From an uncultured Roseburia sp. (GTDB taxonomy: Bacteria > Bacillota > Clostridia > Lachnospirales > Lachnospiraceae), in contig CALZGM010000014.1 of assembly GCA_945787015.1 (NCBI GenBank), forward strand, positions 1 to 64,000: a stretch of DNA of 64,000 bases, written 5' to 3'. This document shows, one piece after another, positions 26,216 to 34,180 of this stretch (position 1 is the stretch's first letter; each line of letters begins with the position of its first letter). The notes beneath the pieces were generated by a model. It saw only the letters and a list, made by a program, of their open reading frames with translations, did not search any database and was not told the origin of the DNA. The translations under genes and the position numbers were made by a program.

Positions 26216-27379
26216 ATGGGTGATAATATTCTGATTATGCACGGAGGCGGACCGACAGCGGTCATCAATGCGTCTCTCTATGGTGCAATTAAGCAGGCAA
26301 AAAAATATAAAAATATAGAGCATATTTATGCGGCAAAAAACGGAACCGGCGGTCTTTTAAGAGAAGAATTAATAGAACTGGAACAGGTTCCGGATGAGAA
26401 GCTTAAATTATTACTTCAGACACCGGGAAGTGCCATTGGGACCTCCAGAGATCAGTTGGAGCAGGAAGAATATGACCGCATGACGGAGATTCTTCAGAAA
26501 CATAACATTAAATATGTGTTGATGAATGGCGGAAACGGAACCATGGATACCTGTGGAAAGCTTTATAAGACCTGTCAAAGCAAAGGTCTTGATATAAAAG
26601 TAATGGGAATTCCAAAGACCATGGATAATGATATTGCCATTACGGATCACAGCCCGGGATTTGGAAGTGCAGCGCGGTATCTTGCACAGAGTGTAAAAGA
26701 AGTCTGTGCAGATGTAAAAGGACTGCCGATTCACGTCGTTGTCATTGAAGCCTCAGGAAGAAATGCGGGCTGGATTACGGCAGCCAGTGCAATGGCAGCG
26801 GATAGAAACGGCGAAGGACCGGACCTGATTTATTTGCCGGAGCGCCCATTTGATGAAGACAAATACATAGAAGATATTAAAAAGTTATTAGAGAAAAAAT
26901 CGGGCATTGTGGTAGTTGCCAGTGAAGGACTGAAAAACGCAAAGGGTGAGCCGATTGTAGAGCCGATTTTTAAAGTGGGCAGAGCTACTTACTTTGGAGA
27001 TGTCAGTGCACATCTTGCAAACCTTGTCATTAAAAAGCTTGGCTATAAAGCCAGAAGTGAAAAGCCTGGGTTACTCGGCAGAGCATCCATTCCTTTACAG
27101 AGTGCGGTGGACAGAGAAGAAGCAGAGCTTGCAGGAAAGATGGCATGTGAGGCTGTTATGAACGGCGAGGCAGGAAAGATGGTTGCGTTTCGGCGCGTTT
27201 CTACAAAACCTTATCAAATGGAACCGTTTTTGGTGGATATTGACGAGGTTATGATGTATGAACGTACCGTGCCGGATGAGTTTATTAATGAAGCAGGAAA
27301 TGGAGTCACGGAAGCGTTCAAGGAATGGTGCAGACCATTGCTTGGCGGTGACTTACCGGATATGATTTCGTTTAATTAG
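26216..27379 (+). CDS. 6-phosphofructokinase-family enzyme
   Basis: A 387-residue PfkA-family kinase. Motifs are MHGGGPTAVINASLYG at the N-terminus, NGGNGTMDTCGKL (about residues 102-114), GIPKTMDNDIAITDHSPGFGSA (split: PKTMDND; HSPGFGSA) and a later GLLGRASIPLQSAVDREEA. At the two positions that separate donor types it has Gly (GGNGT) and Lys (PKTMDND). Gly alone suggests ATP, Lys suggests pyrophosphate, so the donor is uncertain. The usual GGDG Asp is Asn here. It would act on fructose-6-phosphate or an analogue produced by the NagB-like enzyme. The aldolase gene follows 21 bases later. Confidence 0.85.
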   Translation: MGDNILIMHGGGPTAVINASLYGAIKQAKKYKNIEHIYAAKNGTGGLLREELIELEQVPDEKLKLLLQTPGSAIGTSRDQLEQEEYDRMTEILQKHNIKYVLMNGGNGTMDTCGKLYKTCQSKGLDIKVMGIPKTMDNDIAITDHSPGFGSAARYLAQSVKEVCADVKGLPIHVVVIEASGRNAGWITAASAMAADRNGEGPDLIYLPERPFDEDKYIEDIKKLLEKKSGIVVVASEGLKNAKGEPIVEPIFKVGRATYFGDVSAHLANLVIKKLGYKARSEKPGLLGRASIPLQSAVDREEAELAGKMACEAVMNGEAGKMVAFRRVSTKPYQMEPFLVDIDEVMMYERTVPDEFINEAGNGVTEAFKEWCRPLLGGDLPDMISFN

Positions 27380-27400
27380 AGAAAATGGAGGAAGAGAAAC

Positions 27401-28555
27401 ATGTTAGTACCTATGAGAGCAATTTTGGATGCTGCAGACAAAAATGATTATGCGCAGGGAGCATTTAATGTAAATGCAGTCTGCCAGGCAAAGGCAGTTA
27501 TCGAAGTGCATGAAATGTTCAGAAGCCCGGCGATTTTGCAGGGAGCAGATTTAGCAAATGGTTTTATGGGCGGCCGTACGGATTTTATGAATGCGACCTT
27601 GGAGGATAAAAAAAGCGGTGCCAAAAATATTGCAGATGCAGTAAAGAAGTATGGCACGGACAGCCGGATTCCGATTGCATTGCATCTTGACCATGGCAAG
27701 AATTTTGATTCCTGTGTAGCAGCAATCGAAGGCGGATACACAAGTGTTATGATTGACGGAAGCAGTCTTCCGTTTGATGAGAACGTAGAGCTGACAAGAG
27801 AAGTTGTAAAATACGCGCATGAAAGAGGTGTATCCGTAGAAGGAGAACTTGGGGTGTTAGCCGGCGTTGAGGACCATGTATTTTCCGCAAACAGTACCTA
27901 TACAAATCCATTAAGCGCCATTGACTTTTTCCGTAAAACAGGTGTAGATGCACTTGCCATCAGTTACGGAACCATGCATGGAGCAAATAAGGGCAAAAAT
28001 GCGGTCATCCGGAAAGAAATTGCTATCGCAATTAAAGAAACCATGCGTCATGAAGGAATTGAAGGATACTTAGTAAGTCATGGTTCTTCTACCGTTCCAC
28101 AGTATATCGTGGATGAAATCAATGCATTGGGTGGAGAACTTGTAAATACCTATGGTATTGATGTAAATCAGTTGATTGAAGCAGGGCATAACGGAATCAA
28201 TAAGATTAACGTCGATACGGATATCCGTCTTGCTGTAACACGCAATATGAAAGAACTGTTTGCAAGAGATAAGGCACTGCAGAACAGTGCATCTGTCGGA
28301 GCTATCTATGAACTGCTTGAGAAAAATAAAGCGGCATTTGACCCGCGTGTATTCCTTCCACCAATTATGGATACAGTGATGTATGGAAATGTGCCGGATG
28401 ATGATGTGGCACGCATCTGTAAGTGTATCGAAGATGGAGTAAAAGAAGTTGTCGGTACGTTAATTGTGAAATTTGGTAGCTTCGGAAAAGCGCCAAAGGT
28501 AGAAATCGTTACCTTAGATGAAATGGCTGAACGCTATAAAAAGGCTGGAATTTAA
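27401..28555 (+). CDS. Class II fructose-bisphosphate (ketose-bisphosphate) aldolase
   Basis: A 384-residue zinc-dependent class II aldolase. It shows GAFNVNAVCQAKAVIE at the N-terminus, the zinc and substrate loop LHLDHGKNFDSC (about residues 92-103), EGELGVLAG, SYGTMHGANKG, VSHGSSTVPQ and GINKINVDTDIRLAVT. It is about 70-100 residues longer than small FBA/GatY enzymes, with extra sequence at both the early and C-terminal parts. It should split the product of the adjacent PFK-like enzyme into two trioses. GGAGGAAG precedes the start and the TIM homologue follows 21 bases later. Confidence 0.9.
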   Translation: MLVPMRAILDAADKNDYAQGAFNVNAVCQAKAVIEVHEMFRSPAILQGADLANGFMGGRTDFMNATLEDKKSGAKNIADAVKKYGTDSRIPIALHLDHGKNFDSCVAAIEGGYTSVMIDGSSLPFDENVELTREVVKYAHERGVSVEGELGVLAGVEDHVFSANSTYTNPLSAIDFFRKTGVDALAISYGTMHGANKGKNAVIRKEIAIAIKETMRHEGIEGYLVSHGSSTVPQYIVDEINALGGELVNTYGIDVNQLIEAGHNGINKINVDTDIRLAVTRNMKELFARDKALQNSASVGAIYELLEKNKAAFDPRVFLPPIMDTVMYGNVPDDDVARICKCIEDGVKEVVGTLIVKFGSFGKAPKVEIVTLDEMAERYKKAGI

Positions 28556-28576
28556 TAAGAAAGAGAGGACGATGTC

Positions 28577-29413
28577 ATGAAACACATATATCTGAATCTG
28601 AAAAGATTCGATGTGCCAACGGAGTTTGGCGGTGTGAACAGACTTGCACCGGTAGCTGACTGGGCATCCTGCATTGTGAAAAACACACAGGAATCATTAA
28701 AAAAATATGATGCAGATGAAGTAGAGTTTGCAATGTATTTCCCGGAGGTACATCTGTTAAAAGCTGCAGAGGCAAAAACAGAGGATAGTCCGATTAAGAT
28801 TGGATGCCAGAGTGTGTTTAGAGCGGATACGGCAGTAGGCGGTAATTTTGGAGCTTTTACCACAAACAGACCGGCATCCGCCATGGTAGCAGCAGGCTGT
28901 GAGACTACCATTATCGGACATTGTGAAGAGCGTAATGATAAGGCAGGAATTCTTGCAGAAGCAGGTGTGACAGACACCGATGCAATTAACAGACTGCTGA
29001 ATCAGGAAATCAAATGTGCGATTGAGCGAGGTATGAGCGTCCTTTACTGCATCGGTGAAAAGAGCGAAGAATTAGATCAGTGGGAAGAGGTTCTTGGAAA
29101 GCAGCTTGAAATTGGCTTAAAAGATGTGGACACCTCAAAGGTAGTCATTGCATACGAACCAATCTGGTCCATCGGACCGGGCAAGACACCGGCAGGTAAG
29201 GATTATATCACAAAGATTGCACGATTTGTAAAAGAGAAAACCGGTGGCATGGATATTGTATATGGTGGCGGTTTGAAACAGGAAAACGCCCAAATGCTGG
29301 CTTCTATCGATGAAATTGATGGTGGTTTAATTGCATTAACACGCTTCCAGGGTGAAATTGGATATTATCCAAAAGAGTATTTGGAAATTATCCGCTTATA
29401 CATGGGTAAATAG
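28577..29413 (+). CDS. Triosephosphate isomerase homologue
   Basis: A 278-residue TIM-barrel protein of the TpiA family. The catalytic residues are kept: Asn and Lys in YLNLKRF (replacing the usual GNWKMN), His in IIGHCEER, and Glu in AYEPIWSIGPGKTP. The phosphate-gripping end is unusual: YGGGLKQEN replaces YGGSV, and GGLIALTRFQGEIG replaces the usual GLVGGASL. The substrate may therefore be a modified triose or tetrose phosphate, not ordinary GAP/DHAP. It is a dedicated operon paralogue, not the housekeeping gene of a gapA-pgk-tpi cluster. Confidence 0.88.
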   Translation: MKHIYLNLKRFDVPTEFGGVNRLAPVADWASCIVKNTQESLKKYDADEVEFAMYFPEVHLLKAAEAKTEDSPIKIGCQSVFRADTAVGGNFGAFTTNRPASAMVAAGCETTIIGHCEERNDKAGILAEAGVTDTDAINRLLNQEIKCAIERGMSVLYCIGEKSEELDQWEEVLGKQLEIGLKDVDTSKVVIAYEPIWSIGPGKTPAGKDYITKIARFVKEKTGGMDIVYGGGLKQENAQMLASIDEIDGGLIALTRFQGEIGYYPKEYLEIIRLYMGK

Positions 29414-29442
29414 TTGCAATAGAAAGAATGGAGGAAACACAC

Positions 29443-30927
29443 ATGAAAATTGATTTTGAATATGGCCAGGGAGTCATGACAGCTGAACTGCCGGATAACA
29501 CAGATATTTTTATCCCGGGCGAAACAGTAAAGGATCCGGACTATATTCCGGAAGATAAATTAGAGGAAGCTTATTTGGAAAGCTTAGCACATCCGATTGG
29601 AATGCCGACTTTGACAGAACTTGCACATAAGGGAAGTACCGTTACCATTATTGTTCCGGACCGTGTAAAAGGCGGAGAACAGCCAACAAGCCATAGAAAA
29701 TTAAGCATTAAGTATATTTTAAGAGAACTTTATGCAGCAGGTGTAGAGAAAAAAGACATTCTCTTTATTATTTCAAACGGACTTCATCCAAGAAGCAAGG
29801 AATCCGATGCAAGAGCCATTTTCGGACCGGAATTATTCAATGAGTTCTGGCCGACCGGACAGATTATCAGCCATGACAGTGAAGATCCTGAGCACATGGT
29901 AGACCTCGGGGTAACCCACAGAGGTGACCCGGTTCTTATGAACAAATATGTATTTGAATGTGATATCCCGATTTTAATCGGACATGTTCAGGGAAATCCA
30001 TATGGCGGATATTCAGGCGGATACAAGCACAGTGCAACCGGTATTACCCATTGGAGAAGTATCGCAAGCCATCATGTACCATCCGTTATGCACAGGGATG
30101 ACTTTACACCGGTAAACGGCGGAAGTCTGATGCGTAATAAGTTCGATGAAATCAGTATGCATATGGAAGAAAAGATGGGCCACCCATTCTTCTGCTGTGA
30201 TGCAGTATTGGATACCGCATCCAGACAGATTGCAATCTATTCCGGATATGCAAAAGAGATGATGCCAATCAGCTGGAAATGTGCAGATAAGAGAACCTAT
30301 GTACACTGGGCAGAGAAAAAATACGATGTACTGGTATTTGGTATGCCGCAGAAGTTCCACTATGGCGATGGTATGGGAACCAACCCGATTATGATGATGC
30401 AGGCCTTAAGTGCACAGGTGTTAAGGTATAAGAGAATTATGAGTGATAATTGTGTTATCATTTGTTCTTCTACCTGTAACGGATATTTCCATGATGAATT
30501 GTGGCCATATTTAAGAGAGCAATATACGATGTTCCAGCATGACCATATGGATACTCTGCCGGATATGAACCGATATGGAGAATATTTCGCGACGAACGAA
30601 GAATATATTCGCAAATATCGATTCTGTAATGCTTTTCATCCTTTCCATGGATTCTCTATGATGTCCTGTGGACACATTGCAGAAATGAACACAAGTGCAA
30701 TCTACATTGTAGGAGCAGAGGAGCCGGGATATGCGAGAGGCATGGGCTTAAAGACAAGAGCTACATTTGAAGAAGCTTTAGAGGATGCGAAGAAGAAATT
30801 TGTAGGACAGAATCCGAATATTTTAGCACTTCCAATGACATTTAAGAAATCAGCCGTTCATCTTTGTATGAAAAATCCGGCAGATGACTGTATGGATGCA
30901 TACGGACACCGCGGTGGATGTTGTTAA
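29443..30927 (+). CDS. LarA-family (lactate racemase-like) protein
   Basis: A 494-residue protein of the LarA/DUF2088 family, nickel-pincer-cofactor racemases and epimerases of 2-hydroxy acids. The conserved His of the Rossmann half is in SNGLHPRS (about residue 114), and the catalytic Lys/His cluster is in GGYSGGYKHSATGITHW followed by SIASHH. It is about 70 residues longer than lactate racemase and ends with CCxx-like Cys residues (GGCC). The start at 29443 has GGAGG nine bases upstream. No LarB/LarC/LarE cofactor genes are in the window. Within the block it would act on a hydroxy acid or sugar acid. Confidence 0.85.
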   Translation: MKIDFEYGQGVMTAELPDNTDIFIPGETVKDPDYIPEDKLEEAYLESLAHPIGMPTLTELAHKGSTVTIIVPDRVKGGEQPTSHRKLSIKYILRELYAAGVEKKDILFIISNGLHPRSKESDARAIFGPELFNEFWPTGQIISHDSEDPEHMVDLGVTHRGDPVLMNKYVFECDIPILIGHVQGNPYGGYSGGYKHSATGITHWRSIASHHVPSVMHRDDFTPVNGGSLMRNKFDEISMHMEEKMGHPFFCCDAVLDTASRQIAIYSGYAKEMMPISWKCADKRTYVHWAEKKYDVLVFGMPQKFHYGDGMGTNPIMMMQALSAQVLRYKRIMSDNCVIICSSTCNGYFHDELWPYLREQYTMFQHDHMDTLPDMNRYGEYFATNEEYIRKYRFCNAFHPFHGFSMMSCGHIAEMNTSAIYIVGAEEPGYARGMGLKTRATFEEALEDAKKKFVGQNPNILALPMTFKKSAVHLCMKNPADDCMDAYGHRGGCC

Positions 30928-30953
30928 TACAATAGAAAAGCACAGCAAAAACC

Positions 30954-30985
30954 ATAGCTCGAAAACACGTTGTGTTTTCGGGCTA
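30954..30985 (+). other. Strong hairpin without U-run before the chemoreceptor gene
   Basis: TAGCTCGAAAACAC and TGTTTTCGGGCTA pair (one G-U) around a tight loop. No T-run follows, so it probably acts as a leaky attenuator or RNA-stability element between the LarA-like and chemoreceptor genes. Confidence 0.5.
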
Positions 30986-31017
30986 GGCTTGTTATTTGAT
31001 GGTAAAGGAGAAAATGC

Positions 31018-32946
31018 ATGAAATTTTTTAAAAAGAGCAGTAAGGAAAATGAAGAACAGAAGACCACTCAGGATAGGGGCAATCAGGATTTTGCGAAGCA
31101 TATATTGAAGAATTCAGCGCTCTTGAATGAAAATGTTATGCAGCTCAATTATATTGCAGGAAGCACAAACAATGCCGTAAAAGCAGTGAATGGTTCTATT
31201 AACGAGATTAGTGACGGAAATAGCGAATTGTCTACAAACATCACTGAGATTAAGGAAATATCTGCCGAGATGGGGACGAATATTGAGGAGAACATTAAAA
31301 GTGTTTTGGAACTTACCAATGCAGCCAGCGAGATGGAAGAAAGTAATGGTAAAGTAATCGAAAACTTTGAAGAATTAGAGGCAGATAATCTTATTACCTC
31401 ACAGGGAATTGAGGAAGTAGCGGTAAATACGAAACAAACAAATGATGCAGCTGTTAAGATATTGGAAGCCACGACGTTGATTAATGAGATTGCAAATCGA
31501 ACGAATCTGCTAAGCCTGAATGCATCTATAGAGGCTGCCAGAGCGGGAGAAGCAGGACGTGGGTTTGCAGTTGTGGCAAAGGAAATTCAGGAGTTAGCTG
31601 CCAGAAGCAGACAGGCTGCGGAAAATATTGGTATCATTGTAAAAGAATTGGAAAATAAATCGAATAATTCGGTTGAAAGTATAGAAAAAATACAGGCTAC
31701 TTTTATACGTCAGACAGAGACGTTAAAGAGTACAAAAAAATTTTTGAAGCAGACAGAGAAAAATATTACGCAGGTACATGAATACGTACAGCTTGTGGAG
31801 AAAAATACGGATAAGCTGGATGCTTCTAAAAATATCATTTTGCAGAATATGGATGGACTGACACGGCTTGGTACGAATAATTACGAGGCAACGGAGATGA
31901 TTGTTTCTGATTTTAGTAAAGTCGTAAAAAATACAGAAAGAATGACAACGATGGCATTTGAACTTTCGAATGTCAGCGAGGAGTTAAAACATACTTTTGA
32001 AAGCTTTGAAGAAAATCAGCAGAAGGAAGTGGAAAAGGCACATATCAGAATTGGGTACATGAAAAATTATGGAAGCTTATGTGCAATTGTAGCAGCAATG
32101 AAGCTTGGCTATCTGGAACAGGAGCAGATATCGGTGGAACTGAAAGAATTTGAAAATGGACCAAAGATTATTGCAGCAATGAAAGAGGGCAGTATTGATG
32201 TGGGCTATATTGGACATGGTGCTCACAAGCTTTGTATTAAAGGTGAAGCCAAGGTGTTCCTGTTGTCCCACATTTCCAATGCGGAAGCAGTCATCGGAAG
32301 CCGCAAAAGCGGTGTGCGGAATTTAAAGGCATTACAGGGAATGCGTATCGGAACCGTAGAGGGAACAACCAGTGATACGATTCTGAACTTTGCATTGGAT
32401 AGTGCAGGACTGACAAGAGAGGACTGCACCATTATCTGCGGCAAACCGGATGAAATTGTTGCGGGGATGTTGCGAGGAGAATTGGATGCCTGTGCATTAT
32501 GGTCGCCTTATACTTTAGAGGTACAGGAGAAGCTTGGAAATGATGCGGTAATGCTTGCTAATAATATGAACTTTTCGAACCGGTTGGCATCGTTATCCTC
32601 ATGGATTACAACGGCTTCGTTTGCAGAGCAGAAGAAGGATGCATTAATCCGTTTCACCAGAGCCTTATATCGTAGTATGAATTATCGTGCGATAGAAGGA
32701 AATATGAGGCAGGTTGCAAATTGGGTAGCTGAAGTGGCACATATTGATGCGAAAAATGCATATGAGCAAAGGCTGGATGCAGAATGGTCAACCGCGGGAT
32801 ATGTAGCTGTCGGAGCAAAAGAAGGAACGATTGAACAGCTATATGCGACGCAGCAGGAGCAATTTAGAAAAGCGGGAGAAATTACCGGTAGCGTTCCGGT
32901 CCGCAACTATGTGTTAATTGATAATATGATAGAAGCAGCAAAATAG
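31018..32946 (+). CDS. Soluble chemoreceptor fused to an ABC-type substrate-binding domain
   Basis: A 642-residue fusion. Residues about 20-335 form the long coiled-coil signalling domain of methyl-accepting chemotaxis proteins, with the hairpin tip [20 protein letters not shown] followed by [15 protein letters not shown] (about 160-195). Residues about 342-642 are an NMT1/SsuA-type binding domain closely similar to the operon's lipoprotein at 20789-21850, sharing [21 protein letters not shown] and LSHISN. There is no signal peptide and no hydrophobic segment anywhere, so the whole protein should be cytosolic, with the ligand domain C-terminal to the signalling domain. I infer that it senses the imported ligand inside the cell. 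GTAAAGGAG precedes the start. Confidence 0.9.
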   Translation: MKFFKKSSKENEEQKTTQDRGNQDFAKHILKNSALLNENVMQLNYIAGSTNNAVKAVNGSINEISDGNSELSTNITEIKEISAEMGTNIEENIKSVLELTNAASEMEESNGKVIENFEELEADNLITSQGIEEVAVNTKQTNDAAVKILEATTLINEIANRTNLLSLNASIEAARAGEAGRGFAVVAKEIQELAARSRQAAENIGIIVKELENKSNNSVESIEKIQATFIRQTETLKSTKKFLKQTEKNITQVHEYVQLVEKNTDKLDASKNIILQNMDGLTRLGTNNYEATEMIVSDFSKVVKNTERMTTMAFELSNVSEELKHTFESFEENQQKEVEKAHIRIGYMKNYGSLCAIVAAMKLGYLEQEQISVELKEFENGPKIIAAMKEGSIDVGYIGHGAHKLCIKGEAKVFLLSHISNAEAVIGSRKSGVRNLKALQGMRIGTVEGTTSDTILNFALDSAGLTREDCTIICGKPDEIVAGMLRGELDACALWSPYTLEVQEKLGNDAVMLANNMNFSNRLASLSSWITTASFAEQKKDALIRFTRALYRSMNYRAIEGNMRQVANWVAEVAHIDAKNAYEQRLDAEWSTAGYVAVGAKEGTIEQLYATQQEQFRKAGEITGSVPVRNYVLIDNMIEAAK

Positions 32947-32971
32947 ATGAAGTAAGGGGAAAAATAAATAG

Positions 32972-34093
32972 ATGAATACAAAAAAAATGACAACGGCAGC
33001 ATTCTTTATGGCATTAGGGGTGCTTCTTCCGTTTGTTACAGGACAGATTCCGGCAATCGGAAATATGCTCCTGCCAATGCATATTCCGGTATTGTTATGT
33101 GGATATGTGTGCGGCTGGCAATATGGTCTTCTTGTGGGGGCTTTGCTTCCGTTGTTTCGAAGTATGCTTTTTAGTATGCCGGTGCTGTTTCCTACTGCCT
33201 GCGCTATGGCAGTAGAACTGGCTGTATATGGATTCTGCACCGGAATATTTTCCAAAAAGCTGGGAAGAAGCTGGGGAGCATTATACTTATCCTTAATTGG
33301 AGCCATGCTATGTGGCAGAGCTGCATGGGGAATCGCAGCGTTGGCATTTAACAGGATGGCAGGCGCAGCTTTTACCTGGCAGGTATTTTTTGTACAGGCG
33401 TTTGCCAAGGCAGTACCGGGGATTATCATACAATTAGCGTTGATACCGGCTATCGTAAAGCGGATACCTGTGGAAAATCAGGGGGATTTGAAAAAATCCT
33501 GTATCAAAAGATTTTTGCCGGTAATAGAAGCAATTCGTAAACTGGAAAAAGAGGAGCAGGAAAAGCCGATTCTTGTTGCCATTGACGGAAAATGTGCAAG
33601 TGGAAAGACCACACTTGGATATTATTTAAAAAAGGAATTTGATGCAAATTTGTTTCATATGGATGATTTCTTCCTGCAGGCACATCAGCGTACTGCGGAA
33701 CGTTTGGCTGAGGTCGGCGGAAATGTGGATTATGAACGTTTCAAAAAAGAGGTATTAGAGCCAGTAGAAAAGGGACAGACGGTTTCTTATCAAAGGTTTG
33801 ACTGTAGTACGATGAAGTTGGGAGAAACGGAAACAGTTTCACCGAAACATATTAACATCATTGAAGGGTCCTATAGTGAACATCCTTCTTTTGGGGATTG
33901 TTATGACTTAAAGGTATTTATGGAAATCAATCAGGAAGAACAGATTGAGAATATCCGTAAGCGAAACGGGGAAGAAAAACTAAAGGTTTTTATGGAACGG
34001 TGGATCCCTATGGAAGAAATATATTTTCACACCTTTGAAATAAAGGATAAGAGTGATCTTGTCATAGATTGGAAAAAGCCCGGCAATCTATAA
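32972..34093 (+). CDS. ECF transporter S-component fused to uridine-kinase-like domain
   Basis: A 373-residue fusion. Residues 1-165 contain five or six hydrophobic helices and resemble an ECF-type vitamin transporter S-component (MALGVLLPFVTGQIPAIGN, LLPMHIPVLLCGYVCGW). Residues about 195-373 are a P-loop kinase of the uridine kinase/phosphoribulokinase type: Walker A GKCASGKTT (206-214), HMDDFFL (about 229-235), and a lid-like region KRNGEEKLKVFMERW. The S-component would bind the substrate and the kinase could phosphorylate it on arrival. No ECF ATPases or T-component are in the window. AAGGGGAAAA precedes the start, 25 bases after the chemoreceptor gene. Confidence 0.85.
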   Translation: MNTKKMTTAAFFMALGVLLPFVTGQIPAIGNMLLPMHIPVLLCGYVCGWQYGLLVGALLPLFRSMLFSMPVLFPTACAMAVELAVYGFCTGIFSKKLGRSWGALYLSLIGAMLCGRAAWGIAALAFNRMAGAAFTWQVFFVQAFAKAVPGIIIQLALIPAIVKRIPVENQGDLKKSCIKRFLPVIEAIRKLEKEEQEKPILVAIDGKCASGKTTLGYYLKKEFDANLFHMDDFFLQAHQRTAERLAEVGGNVDYERFKKEVLEPVEKGQTVSYQRFDCSTMKLGETETVSPKHINIIEGSYSEHPSFGDCYDLKVFMEINQEEQIENIRKRNGEEKLKVFMERWIPMEEIYFHTFEIKDKSDLVIDWKKPGNL

Positions 34094-34180
34094 TAAAAAA
34101 TAGCGCAGAAAGCGGAATGCTGTATAAAACAAAAGGTTTTGTGCATACTAACAAGCAGTAAGAACTGGAGGCAGATTAGT

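Noticed and set aside
32947..33000. Vitamin or nucleoside riboswitch before the ECF-kinase gene
   Set aside because: The gap is only 25 bases and no riboswitch core was found upstream of this gene, metF or the AEC permease.
19182..34093. Assignment of the block as a sulfoquinovose pathway
   Set aside because: The sulfonate-type importer and the aldolase/kinase set invite it, but no sulfoquinovosidase, SQ isomerase or sulfolactaldehyde enzyme is seen, and NagA/NagB do not fit.
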